A DNA stretch of 57,056 nucleotides, from positions 1 to 57,056 of the forward strand of contig JANBQC010000120.1 of the NCBI GenBank assembly GCA_027576995.1, in the 5' to 3' direction. Of the stretch, positions 24,258 through 34,544 are shown in pieces. The notes below the pieces were generated by a model. The model had not been told where the DNA came from. It worked only from the letters and a program-made list of their open reading frames with translations, and searched no databases. How positions within the stretch are numbered: position 1 is the stretch's first letter; every line of letters starts with the position of its first letter. Both the position numbers and the translations under genes were made by a program. Source of the stretch: Dimargaris cristalligena (lineage: Eukaryota > Kickxellomycota > Dimargaritomycetes > Dimargaritales > Dimargaritaceae).

Positions 24258-25039
24258 CGCAGATCGGCGATCAGATGGGTAAATTATGAAGAGGGGAAAG
24301 TGGGGGCAGCAGTCTGACCAGAAGGCATAGCGAAATGAGCCCCGCAAGTAAAACTAATCGGCATCTGGTGTGTTTATCTCTTTGAGAAGTGGCAGCTCAA
24401 TTTGTATTGCAATCGCTTGGACCCAAACTCGAATGCCAGTCCCCATTATACAACAGAAATCAAGGCATACTCGGCGGATAATCTTATAGGCGACTTGAAT
24501 TGGTAGCCTGTGGGGACTGGGATGTGCTTCCTGTCTGCACGGCAGTTTGACCAGAAACAAGAGAAGGGCGAGAAATGGTGGTTTTGACGACCCCCCGCCC
24601 GACTTTTGGATACCAGGTGTTACCCGTAAATCAGCGTAGTGCCAATCCCTTTGTTATATCCCAAGAGTCGAGACAGCAGAGAGATGGGGGGGGGAGTTCT
24701 GGCAGTTATTAGGTGGCCGTTCATCTACGACGCATCAGAGAGAGTCCCCCGAGACTGTAGGAAAGATACCTGGTGGTTTAACGAGTCTATTAGTGGTATT
24801 AGATGGTAGGAGGTCCACCTAATTCAGCCCGCCACCCGATTGCCAGACAACTAAATAAATACCACAGATGGCGCTTTACTTTTAATCACCGTCCCACATC
24901 ATTTACAGTCTACTTCATTACCGCAATCCTTATCCCCACATTGCCACTACCCTATATTGAGAAGTTTATAGCTTGTCTACCCTAAGTTATTCATTTCGTT
25001 TCATCTTTTTTGTCACCCAGCTTCCTAACTACCCTCAGC
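24258..25039. other. Promoter region of the secreted peptide gene
   Basis: CpG frequency returns to normal at the left end. The last 150 bases before the ATG at 25040 are pyrimidine-rich, as in strongly expressed fungal promoters. No other feature is recognised. Confidence 0.4.
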
Positions 25040-25276
25040 ATGGTTAAGTTCTGCCAACTACTTATCTCCATTGCTCTTATCGGTGCCATGCTCGTCGCAG
25101 CCTCACCCTTGCCGCAACCCCGATCTGCCGGAACGTACCCCATAAGCTCACAGGTTGGCTTCGCCGTAGGTCATGCTATTGAAAAATACAAGCAAATCAA
25201 AAGCAGCGCCAGGAACGGTGTTGAAAAAGTGAAAAATCGGCTAGGAATGGGTCGTAAAGCCCAAGTCCCCCAATAA
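25040..25276 (+). CDS. Small secreted cationic protein
   Basis: A 78-residue product with a textbook signal peptide (hydrophobic LLISIALIGAMLVAA, then ASP cleavage near residue 22). The mature part of about 56 residues is rich in Lys and Arg, carries no Cys, and looks helical (IEKYKQIKSSARNGVEKVKNRL). Its tail, GMGRKAQVPQ, contains a GRK sequence that could be a dibasic processing site. The ATG at 25040 starts the signal peptide; the frame extends upstream without a signal-like sequence. No family is recognised; a secreted effector, antimicrobial or signalling peptide are all possible. Confidence 0.6.
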   Translation: MVKFCQLLISIALIGAMLVAASPLPQPRSAGTYPISSQVGFAVGHAIEKYKQIKSSARNGVEKVKNRLGMGRKAQVPQ

Positions 25277-26834
25277 TGAATCTGTTAACGCCGCAACCGC
25301 TGGAGATAGCGGGCCCCATAGAGCCAACACCATGTATGAGCCGTCTACATTAAGAGCAGTGGAAAGGGTCAGCAGAATTCAGTGCATTAGACAGTAGTTG
25401 GGGTCAACTGTCTAGCATATCTTTGTGTATTTGATCCAAGCGTCTAGTCTGAATTGCTTCTGCTATATGAGCACATGTATCCACCTCAATCGTCTATCGG
25501 GTTTTATTTTCATTACATTTCTAAAGCGCACCTCCCTTTACCACGCCTTTAAACGTATCTACCTCATATACCCTTGCACCATTGTGAGTCTTTAATTTAC
25601 TATTTATGGCTTCAATGTTTTCGTAACTATCTTCATTAAGCGACTGCATTATCAATATATCGGATGTTCCTTATCAATCGACACCAACTCTCTAAAACAC
25701 TACATTTTGGTACACTACAGAACAATATTGAAGCACAATATATTGGGGTTTTTTTTTGCTTAGCGGACGTGGTCCACTTTTGCTCATTATTTTTATTAGT
25801 CCGAATCAATTATATTCGTCCTTTCGAACTAATGTATATTACTAAATCTTAATCCGCCCTAGGAAAGCTTGTGTGGCTGTAGGACGCCAGTTGAGCTATG
25901 GTGCTTAGGGATGCGGGTGGGAGATGCTAGCCCCTTTTCAGCGTGACCCAACGCTGATAGCACCAGCTTCCTACACGGTGGAATCATACTGTTGTCCGGG
26001 CTGGATGAGGTAATTTGGGGGGGGGGGCTGTTGGCAATCGTAGAGGTATATAACAATATATCCTTATGTAAGGGGTGACACCAGCTATAGCTCAACTTAA
26101 GTGGCTAAACGCGTGATTACAGTGTATGTCGATAAACTACTATAATCAGGCCGAAACACAAAATTATACTGTCCGTGGTGGGACATCTTCAAGAGAAGGT
26201 GGTGCATATAGGTAATGAAAAAGGAATTGGGTGGTGATAAAGCCCCATTTACCAGAGATAATTTAGGTATAAAGCCATTGAAATCCGGCAGTACTTTTTG
26301 TATACCTAGTATAGCCTCCTTTATACCCCCAATTGGTGTCAATAGGCCAACCCAGCTTTCAGCCAATTAGGTCTTCAAAGATAGACATTGGGGAAGGCCG
26401 CACAATGAGTCGGCTAAACCATGCCCTATAGGTTGTAGTTTTATTTTGATTTGATTTCGTTACCAGCCTTGTGTTACAATTAGCGCGCGGTGGGGTGTAT
26501 CCAGCTCACTAGATTCACCCCAATGTAATTTGGAGAAAAGGTAAATAAAGGTTAATTTATTGAAGGATTATTTAGATATTAGATGAAAATATGTGTATAG
26601 AATATCAAGATGATCCTATTTATTAAATAGCACTGGTCTTAGTTCCTCCTCTTGGTTGTATATTTACAATTAACCCACAATTATACATAGTTGTCTCTTG
26701 AATTCCCTTAAGGTATTTTAGTGGTAGTGTGTAGACCCCCATCATAATCTTATATTCTTGATATTCACTTTATACTGCTCACCTGTACACGCTATCCCAC
26801 CCTTTAATTTACAGTGTGATCAAAACGGTCTACT
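25277..26834. other. Spacer between two secreted-protein genes
   Basis: About 1.5 kb, AT-rich, with an 11-G run near 26017. Short minus-strand frames at 25859-26095 and 26097-26366 lack convincing starts and motifs. Confidence 0.4.
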
Positions 26835-27404
26835 ATGCTGCCATCATGGATCCTGTTGTGCTGTGTGATTTCCGGAGGCACTTTGGCTAGTCCGGTTGGG
26901 TATTCCGATAGCGACTTGCCTGATCGACTAAACGATGTCTCCTCCAGTTCGAATCTCCAGTCACCAGGTACTATAGACGCACCAAACCGATATTCCGAGC
27001 CGGACACTCAGCCTCTGAGTGATGATGATACCATAGTTGGCGTTGAAGAGGAAGGGACCACCAGAGGTGAGCACTCAAACCCATTGGCAGAAGACGTGGT
27101 TAGCCCCCAAATTGAATCACGTATCTCTATATCAAGCGAATTAACAGTCTATCCTCACGCGCCCCCAACTTACCGTGGACCCACGATTACCCACATGGAC
27201 GACTTCGACGCCGGGACGAGAGAGGGTCCATTTGATATGGACTCCCACATGCTTGAACTTGGTATATATGCCTCTAGGACAGGCGGGTTGGAAAGACCCA
27301 GAATGAGCGCATCGTCGGCGCTGTGTATGCTATGTACTGTCATTGGTGGTGCAGGAGCACTTGCAGCGATTGTGGCCACGAGTAGTATGAACAGAGAGAG
27401 CTAG
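26835..27404 (+). CDS. Unrecognised secreted or membrane-anchored protein
   Basis: A 189-residue frame starting at an ATG with a signal-peptide-like N terminus (WILLCCVISGGTLASPV). The middle is acidic and Ser/Asp/Pro-rich with no recognised domain. A C-terminal hydrophobic segment (ALCMLCTVIGGAGALAAIVA) followed by a few polar residues suggests a single-pass membrane protein or a GPI-type anchor signal. No homologue is recognised. Codon use is balanced and a clean TAG ends the frame. Together with the peptide at 25040 it forms a small group of secretory genes on the plus strand. Confidence 0.5.
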   Translation: MLPSWILLCCVISGGTLASPVGYSDSDLPDRLNDVSSSSNLQSPGTIDAPNRYSEPDTQPLSDDDTIVGVEEEGTTRGEHSNPLAEDVVSPQIESRISISSELTVYPHAPPTYRGPTITHMDDFDAGTREGPFDMDSHMLELGIYASRTGGLERPRMSASSALCMLCTVIGGAGALAAIVATSSMNRES

Positions 27405-28108
27405 ACAAACAGCGTCAATTCGAATTGACAGGGCCGTATTTAATATTCCTGATGTATTGTTGATGGATATTGAATACAAATCATTCTAAGCAATTGCCAT
27501 GGACAAGAACCCTGCGGGGATATGGGTATGTAATCTTTTCCCTCCAATATACCTCAATAAAATTACTTACATAGCTTACCCACTTGATGATGCTATTAGG
27601 ATTAATATGTTGGTGGGTGTATGGTTAATATTGCCCAATCTCATTGCACTATTGTAAAATCCATCACTATCGTCAGAAACTAAACGAGGACATTCAATAT
27701 CGACCAGTTGGCCTAAATAGCTAATTTCTATCAGACAAATCGCCAATTCGGGCTATATTATATTCAACAACTCGAATAGCAAAACACGGCACCGACCTAA
27801 GATTGAAACTAGTATAATTTGTAAAAACGATGGGGGTAGGTACTGTTAAATGTCACTTTTAAAATCAATAATGTGCTTCCGAAAATTGGGACATATAGAG
27901 TCGGTAGACCCCAGCAGTACTACAATATAGCTCCAATCAGGCGGTTAGTCATTACTATCACCATAGATTTATTATTTGAAGCTGAGGAATTGACGGGGGG
28001 TGTTATACATGATAAATGGCATGGCTATAGAGTTCAGACGGTTTTATGCTGGGAATTCATAGGCAACTAGAACGACGTGTTGCGAATGTAGCCCTTGGTA
28101 AAGAATGC
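27405..28108. other. Spacer between convergent genes
   Basis: AT-rich 3' flanks of the secreted protein gene and CDC26. An AATAAA signal occurs near 27556. Nothing else is recognised. Confidence 0.4.
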
Positions 28109-28354
28109 CTAAGGATCAAGTCCGATACGCTGAGCAGTTGTTTTTTTGGTCCGTTCGGCGAGTTTAGCCTCGAGAGTGCCGGGCTGGGGATCAGTCGCAG
28201 AAGCCCCGGTTGTGGATGCCCCCGTGGGCCGTATGGTTTCGGCGAACCGGGTGAGGAGTTCGGGGTGCTGCTGGGCGTATTCCAGTCGCCGCTCTTCGAA
28301 AGCGTTCAAATCGGTAGGAGTTAGAGTTAATCGGGTGGGTTGCCGGCTCAGCAT
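28109..28354 (-). CDS. CDC26: Anaphase-promoting complex subunit CDC26
   Basis: An 81-residue protein whose N terminus, MLSRQPTRLTLTPTDLNAFEERR, has the CDC26 signature: a short MLxRxPTRLxL helix followed by a D-L-x-x-F/Y-E helix that inserts into the CDC16/APC6 TPR groove. The remainder is polar, as in animal CDC26 (85 residues). CDC26 stabilises the TPR lobe of the APC/C ubiquitin ligase. The gene is intronless and divergent from the mitochondrial ProRS gene across 538 bases. Very small size makes it easy to miss; the N-terminal match is the main evidence. Confidence 0.8.
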   Translation of the reverse strand: MLSRQPTRLTLTPTDLNAFEERRLEYAQQHPELLTRFAETIRPTGASTTGASATDPQPGTLEAKLAERTKKTTAQRIGLDP

Positions 28355-28892
28355 GGTTGACGATAAAGAGGCCGTATATATGAGCGGACTCTGGCTTAAT
28401 AAAGTGGCTTTGGGGTGTATCGGGTTGAGTGACAGCAGTCTGATGGGGAAATATAGTTGGAAAAGGGCCTAAATACTGGGGTCGAGTGGTCTTGTAAGTG
28501 TAAAGTCAGGTAATGCCCAAAACACGGGTATAGCAATAGTGGAAATAATAGAAATAGAGAAAGGCGGGCGACAGTAAGGAGAGCAGTAGGTTAAAGTCCC
28601 AACCCGACTCAAGGTCGCAACCCATTCTGAGGTTTCGTTAGGAATCCGGTCAGTATGGAAGGCGATTGCCAGGAACCATACCGAGACTTCGAATAGAAAC
28701 CTTTTTTCCAAGGCCAGGGGAAGCCATTTGCTAGCCTGCGCCCCCAGTATCCTAAAACTGGCTGAATACTACACAGAGTTGCTATTTGCAGGACTATATT
28801 CGTCGTTACCTCTGGCAACTGTTTTTCCTAGATTATTCCCCACTCCCTCTATACCTTACGGCACCTTCAAGTCCATCCACCCCCTTAAGCAC
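28355..28892. promoter_or_regulatory. Divergent promoter of CDC26 and mitochondrial ProRS
   Basis: A 538-base region between two outward-facing start codons. No specific factor site is claimed. The ProRS open frame extends to 28728 but without an ATG before 28893. Confidence 0.5.
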
Positions 28893-31028
28893 ATGTTGCG
28901 CGCTTTCGCCAAGTCAGCGGGGCGAGCGGCCCCATTCACCCAACCTGGCTCACTGATCCAACCCAGGGCCCAGCGGCGGTTTTACCGCGAACGCATGTCC
29001 CGCCTATACGCACCCACCTTAAAAGCCGAATCAGGCCCGTCGCTGGATACCAGCACCCCGAGCTACCGCCTTATGGTTCGGGCCGGGTTTATCCGGGCCT
29101 CAAGTACCGGCATTTACACCCTGCTGCCCCTGGGCCAAAAGGTCCTCGCCCACTTGGAATCCCTGGTCGACCGGACCATGCTCCACTACGCCGAAGCCCA
29201 TAAACTGACGTTGCCAAACCTCCTGCCCGCCAAATTATGGAAACGCACCGGGCGGTGGGATACCACTGGATCGGAGCTGATTCGACTCCAGGACCGCAAG
29301 GGTGCGTCCTATTGCCTAGGTCCCACCCACGAAGAGGAAATTACCCAGCTAATCGGAAGTGAGGTCACGTCACTCCGGCAGTTGCCGCTGCGCCTCTACC
29401 AAGTCGGCCGGAAATTCCGGGACGAATTAAGGCCGCGGGCGGGCTTACTCCGGGCCCGGGAATTCGTTATGAAGGATTTATACACCTTCGATGCTGATCG
29501 GCGCTCCGCTTTAGATACCTACCTTGCTATGCGGTTGGCCTACCGGCAATTTTTTAAGGCCGTCGGACTTCCGTTTATTGAAGCACGGGCCGATGGCGGT
29601 AATATCGGAGGGGACGAGTCCCACGAATTCCACTATACATCCACCGCGGGTGAGGATACGGTGTTACAGTGTCCGAACTGCCACTATGCAGCCAATACCG
29701 AGTGTGCAGTCGGATTGGTTCCATCCCCAACTTTGGCCCCGCTTAGGGATCACCTACCGGCTGCGACGCAAGCCCTGGCTTCGCTGATTGAACGCTCGTT
29801 GAAACAAGGCGAGAACAATGGGTTGGTCAACCTCAGCCCGGCCGACTACACCAATTTTGAGAAATGCGGACTATCAATTCACTTGGGCTACCTTATCCCA
29901 GAGGACGCTTCCTCTGGACCACCTTCTCTCGGCTTAATTGTACTACCAGCTCAGCGATCCTTAAACTCCACAAGCGTAAAGCAAAACCTGGCCCCCAATT
30001 TTACTTGGCTGGCACACTCACCCGACCTTGATTCTAATACTGACTCGGCCACCAAAGCAAGTGCTAACTTATCAAATGGTGGGGCTGGACCGAATGCATC
30101 GCTGACTGCTCTGGTTGATAGTTCTCTCGCGTCTATGCTGGGTTCGCAGCTTAACACCATTGCGCAGGCCTCTAATCGAATCAGGCTATCCATTGGTCCC
30201 TGGGTCGAAACTCGGGTAGGCGATGGGTGTGCCCAGTGCTCCACTACTACGGAAGGCGGCGGCCCTGAGGATATCCACCCGCTTGGCTCCTTCACCACCA
30301 TCGAAGTGGGACATACATTTTACTTGGGCACGAAATACTCCAAAGCCTTGGGCGCCGTTATTCAATCCACGCCACCGTCACGAAAGGAGCCAGCTTCAAC
30401 CTCTAAATCCGCCTCATCTCCGTCTACCTGGCAACCCATTGAGATGGGCTGTTATGGCATTGGTATGAGCCGACTGATTGCTGCCGCGGTGGACCAATGC
30501 CAGGACGCTAAGGGTATACGCTGGCCAGTTTCCATCGCCCCCTACCGACTCAGTATTATGCCCATTCTACCCAAAGGCGGATCCATTTCCCTCCCCTCCA
30601 CCGAGTCCAATACCCCCACTGACCTGATTTGGAAATTCACCCATCGCCTCTACGATATATTACAGAGTCGAGCCGCCACTGGGTCATTCGAATCAAATGA
30701 GGATTCTTTATTGCGTGTGGAGGATGGTGGCCTGTCTGATAATGTAGCGGGAAATGATGCCCACCCTTTGAATGACTGGATGTTCTGGTCCGGCCGGGTT
30801 TTAATTGATGATCGGGTGGCACTGTCACCTGGCCAGCGTTTCAAGGACGCAGAACTCATTGGATTCCCTTGGGTGGTCGTTGTGGGTAAACAATACCTAC
30901 TGAAGCAAGAGGTAGAGCTTCACGATCGCTGGACCCTTACTAAGCGAAATATTCATGTCGAACAGCTGTTGACTTTGTTAGACCAACTCGCAACCCAGGA
31001 GCACGTCCACCTGGCCGATGGTAAATAA
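28893..31028 (+). CDS. Mitochondrial prolyl-tRNA synthetase (bacterial type)
   Basis: Charges mitochondrial tRNA-Pro. The 711-residue single-exon product begins with an Arg/Ala-rich presequence (MLRAFAKSAGRAAPF). Class II hallmarks: YRLMVRAGFIRASSTGIYTLLPLG (about 58-81), the TXE loop GPTHEE (143-148), motif 2 KFRDE...RAREFVMKD (174-194) and motif 3 MGCYGIGMSRLIAA (about 518-531), followed by an anticodon-binding domain. It is longer than human PARS2 (475) and yeast AIM10 (576), mostly because of low-complexity insertions between motifs 2 and 3 and in the anticodon domain. An AATAAA signal lies about 70 bases after the stop. Confidence 0.95.
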   Translation: MLRAFAKSAGRAAPFTQPGSLIQPRAQRRFYRERMSRLYAPTLKAESGPSLDTSTPSYRLMVRAGFIRASSTGIYTLLPLGQKVLAHLESLVDRTMLHYAEAHKLTLPNLLPAKLWKRTGRWDTTGSELIRLQDRKGASYCLGPTHEEEITQLIGSEVTSLRQLPLRLYQVGRKFRDELRPRAGLLRAREFVMKDLYTFDADRRSALDTYLAMRLAYRQFFKAVGLPFIEARADGGNIGGDESHEFHYTSTAGEDTVLQCPNCHYAANTECAVGLVPSPTLAPLRDHLPAATQALASLIERSLKQGENNGLVNLSPADYTNFEKCGLSIHLGYLIPEDASSGPPSLGLIVLPAQRSLNSTSVKQNLAPNFTWLAHSPDLDSNTDSATKASANLSNGGAGPNASLTALVDSSLASMLGSQLNTIAQASNRIRLSIGPWVETRVGDGCAQCSTTTEGGGPEDIHPLGSFTTIEVGHTFYLGTKYSKALGAVIQSTPPSRKEPASTSKSASSPSTWQPIEMGCYGIGMSRLIAAAVDQCQDAKGIRWPVSIAPYRLSIMPILPKGGSISLPSTESNTPTDLIWKFTHRLYDILQSRAATGSFESNEDSLLRVEDGGLSDNVAGNDAHPLNDWMFWSGRVLIDDRVALSPGQRFKDAELIGFPWVVVVGKQYLLKQEVELHDRWTLTKRNIHVEQLLTLLDQLATQEHVHLADGK

Positions 31029-31333
31029 TTCAGGCATATAAAAACCAAACAGTTATTCATGGTTTTCGACTGTGGTAATGTTATTTATTCTGTGATTTAA
31101 ATAAAGGTGCTAGGAGTTAATCGATTTGTACAAACAATCATAAAATATCTAAAGACCACGTTTCCCAGCTATCTTATAAAAAAGCAATCAGTATCTATTA
31201 CCTATGGCGGTATTGGGATCCCCCCCCCACCCCACCCTCTACGTATGGTTTTTAATAGACCACACCGTGGGTGGATTTAAGTAAAGGGAAATAAGGGTAT
31301 GTACGGAGGAGGAAGGAAGAACCACCGACATAC

Positions 31334-33763
31334 TCATTGACTCCGTGTAAAAAGGTTATGGTAATGGCCTTTGCGCGCCATCAACTCGTCATGGGTGCCT
31401 ATTTCCAGAATATGCCCGGGTGTATTCCCCATAACGACAATGCAATCGGCGTTACGAATGGTGCTCAGTCGATGGGCAATGACAACCACCGTCCGACCAT
31501 GCATCAACTTATCGAGCGCTGCCTGTACCAGTTTTTCCGACTGATTATCCAAGGCACTAGTCGCCTCATCCAAAATCAAGATCCGCGGTTTCTTCAGAAT
31601 GGCCCGGGCTATGGCGATACGTTGGCGCTGACCCCCCGACAGGGTGATGCCTCGCTCGCCCAAGACAGTATTGTAGCCCTCGGGGAAACCTTCGATGAAT
31701 TCCGCCGCGTTGGCCTCCGCAGCGGCTTGGCGGATCTCCTCCATGGTGGCCCGGGGATTGCCATAGCGAATGTTCTCGGCAATCGAGGTTGCGAAGAGGG
31801 TGGGTTCCTGGTTGATATAGCCGATTTGGCCCCGCAGCCAGGTGGGGTCCAGTTGGGTGAGTGGGTGGCGATCGATGGTAACCATGCCGGCGTCGGGATC
31901 GTAGAACCGCTCCAATAAGGCGGCAACGGTCGATTTACCGCTGCCGGAACTGCCACAGAGTGCGACCACCTGGCCCGCAGGAACATGCAGTGAGAAATTC
32001 TCGAATATGGGCTGGTCGGGCCGAGTGGGATAGATAAAATCGACGTTGCGGAAGTCGATATCACCTAAACACAACGCCGATGTAAAACAATAATAATAAC
32101 AATAATAGATTTAAGTATACCGGGGCCATTTTAAAAACAAGACTGGGTTACCTGTTTCTAATGGAATTCGAACTCTAAAAACCCACAAACAGTGCTAGAC
32201 CTAAGGATATATATATATATATGTAGAGAATGTATGGCTTACCTTGGAGATCGTTCAAGGCGTACCCCCCTTCGATGGGAATGCAAGGTACTACATTAAT
32301 ATACTCCTGAATCCGACCGAAGGCGCCCATCGCTTTAATGGACTGGCCCATTAAGCCGCCCAGGGTATCCAAGGCCCGCTGGGCATTCTGAATGGATATC
32401 ATGTACGTCATGAGTTGTCCGGCTTTCAGTTGGTCCTGCGCGACCAAGTAGCCTCCGTAATAGAGGACAATCAAAACCATCGACCCGATGGAGAAGTTGG
32501 TCAAACCACGGAATACACCCATATGCGAACCAAAACGAACGTTAGCGGCCCCGACCTGGCGGCAGGCGTCTAGGTAGAGTTGGGTTTCGGTGGTCTCGGC
32601 GGTAAAGGCCCGGACGGTTCGGATATTGGTGAGAGATTCCATACCGATACCAGAGGCAATGCCTTCCCAGGTGCGGCCAGTTTGGCGTACCTGACGCAGG
32701 AAGCGGCCGTATCCGTACAGACCCACGTAGAGGAGAGGCATCGTGGCCGCCATGACGCTCGTCAGGGCCGGTGAAATGTAGAACAAGTGGGCGATGCTGC
32801 CGACGGTCAGAGTAGTTGCCTTCAGGCCCTGGGTGACTAGCTGTTTAAAGGTATGTTTAAAGTCGACAATGTCGGTGGAAAGCCGGTCCACCAGTTCACC
32901 GGACCGGTACCGGTCGAAGAAGGCCATATCCTGACTGAGTAGGGAGGTGAATAGTTCCCGGTGGAGTCGCAGGGATAGGTTTTCGCCCAATACCGAAACA
33001 AAGTAAATGTGGGCAGTCGTGAACACCCCCTGGGCGGCGAAAAGGGTGAGCAGTTTAAGAGCGGATTGGTGGAGACTCTGGATAATACTGGCCTGAGTGA
33101 TCCCCGCAGTGGCCCGAAGGCTACGGGAGATGATATTAATGAGCTCCCCAATCACGACCGGGGCCCGTAGGTTAATGGTGGCACTGGCCATGGCTGTGGC
33201 CACGACGGCCAGCAGGAGCCAGGCTTCGGGCTTCAGAAGCCGCCATAGGGCAGGCCATAGGCTCACTGGGCCGGATGAACCGGTGGTTTTCGTAGCGGCG
33301 ATTATCTTACCGTCTGTCTTACGTCCCACGCCGGTCTTGAGGGCCTCCAATTGGATAATCCGCAGGCGGTTGAGTACGGCAGGGTTGCCGGAGTTGAAGG
33401 GGTCGTAGTAGGCGGATTCGCACGATATAGGTTGTTGGTGGGCAAACTTGTAAGTAACAGTAGCGGCGATACATCCCGCAATAATTACCAGCCGATGACC
33501 GTGTGATGCGTAACCACCTTCGTCTATTATCAGTTGAATCGAAGTGTGCCCAATGCAACAAGGTTTGAGGGGATAGGGCGGTTAGAGGGCTTTATCGGAG
33601 CTATCAAAAGGGGCTGACATGTTGAAATTTAAGGAATACTGCCCAAACCCTGCTAACTAATCTGCCTTTGGCGACGTGCAAAACAATGTAATGGCTTACT
33701 GTACTGCTGCGAAATCCGGTTAAATAAGTGCGCGCGACCTGTCCCACTGGTGCTATAACTCAT
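31334..33763 (-). CDS. Mitochondrial ABC half transporter, ABCB8 type
   Basis: Inner-membrane half transporter. Exons 33763-33700, 33523-32243 and 32064-31334 give 691 residues (human ABCB8 735). Exon 1 begins [18 protein letters not shown], a plausible matrix-targeting sequence; exon 2 holds the transmembrane domain ([26 protein letters not shown]). Exon 3 is the nucleotide-binding domain: Walker [10 protein letters not shown] (486-494), Q-loop INQEP, signature LSGGQ (590-594), Walker B ILILDE (610-615), H-loop His646. Phases are 1 throughout. The second intron carries a (TA)n run near 32206. The match to ABCB8 over the whole length is closer than to yeast Mdl1. The transported substrate is unknown. 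Confidence 0.93.
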
Positions 33764-34544
33764 ACGCCCGGTACTCGGCCGTGCCTTGGTTTTCGAAGAT
33801 TTCCATCGGTATGTAACGCGGGGTAGGCGATGATACTATGAGCATATGGTTAGAATCAACCGGCTTTAATGACAGGTAGGGATAGTGATGGAAAATGGCA
33901 GTGTAACCAGCATGATAATGATAAGGACCCATGGGGTGTTGTTATACCTGTAAATTCAACCATTGAGATTTAGTGGAGTTTCCATTCCAGACTGACGGAG
34001 GAAAGGCCGGTCCCTTAGTTCGAAAAGCTGCCCGAGTTAACATTAACATGGCGTCAGGCAAGGGTGCAAATTAGAAAAGTATGGTATAAGTAAGTGAATG
34101 GGCATGCAGGTGAATCGACTAGCCAGGTCGGTTTATGATAGTTGGTGCAAATTCAGGGTCCTAAGGCACGTCAAGAAAGAGGAATCGAAACGGCTCTGGC
34201 TTGTGAAGCCCAGCGGCCCGGTCTTAGGAAAACAAGCAGGCTCTGTGGCCTGGAGGCTTCGACTAGGGGAAATGTACTGTCTATGGCTAATGGGACACAC
34301 CTTGGGACTAGCTATAATTCAGTATAGAATGAGCGACTTTAGAGTATTACACTGCCCATACAAACGAGTTCCCGAGAAACCAATACACCCTCACACTTGC
34401 CCTGAGTCCCACCTACCTCTATACAATTCCTTGATTCACTATTACTACACTACGCCGTTAACATACTTTAACCGATTCTGTCACGGAGCTCCCTAATATA
34501 CACCAACCTAAGCCAGCCTAGGGTTCATCCATTCAATCGTGGTC
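33764..34544. promoter_or_regulatory. Divergent promoter region of ABCB8-type gene and COG7
   Basis: 780 bases between outward-facing starts. An open plus-strand frame at 34098-34496 has no motif and is probably not coding. Confidence 0.45.
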
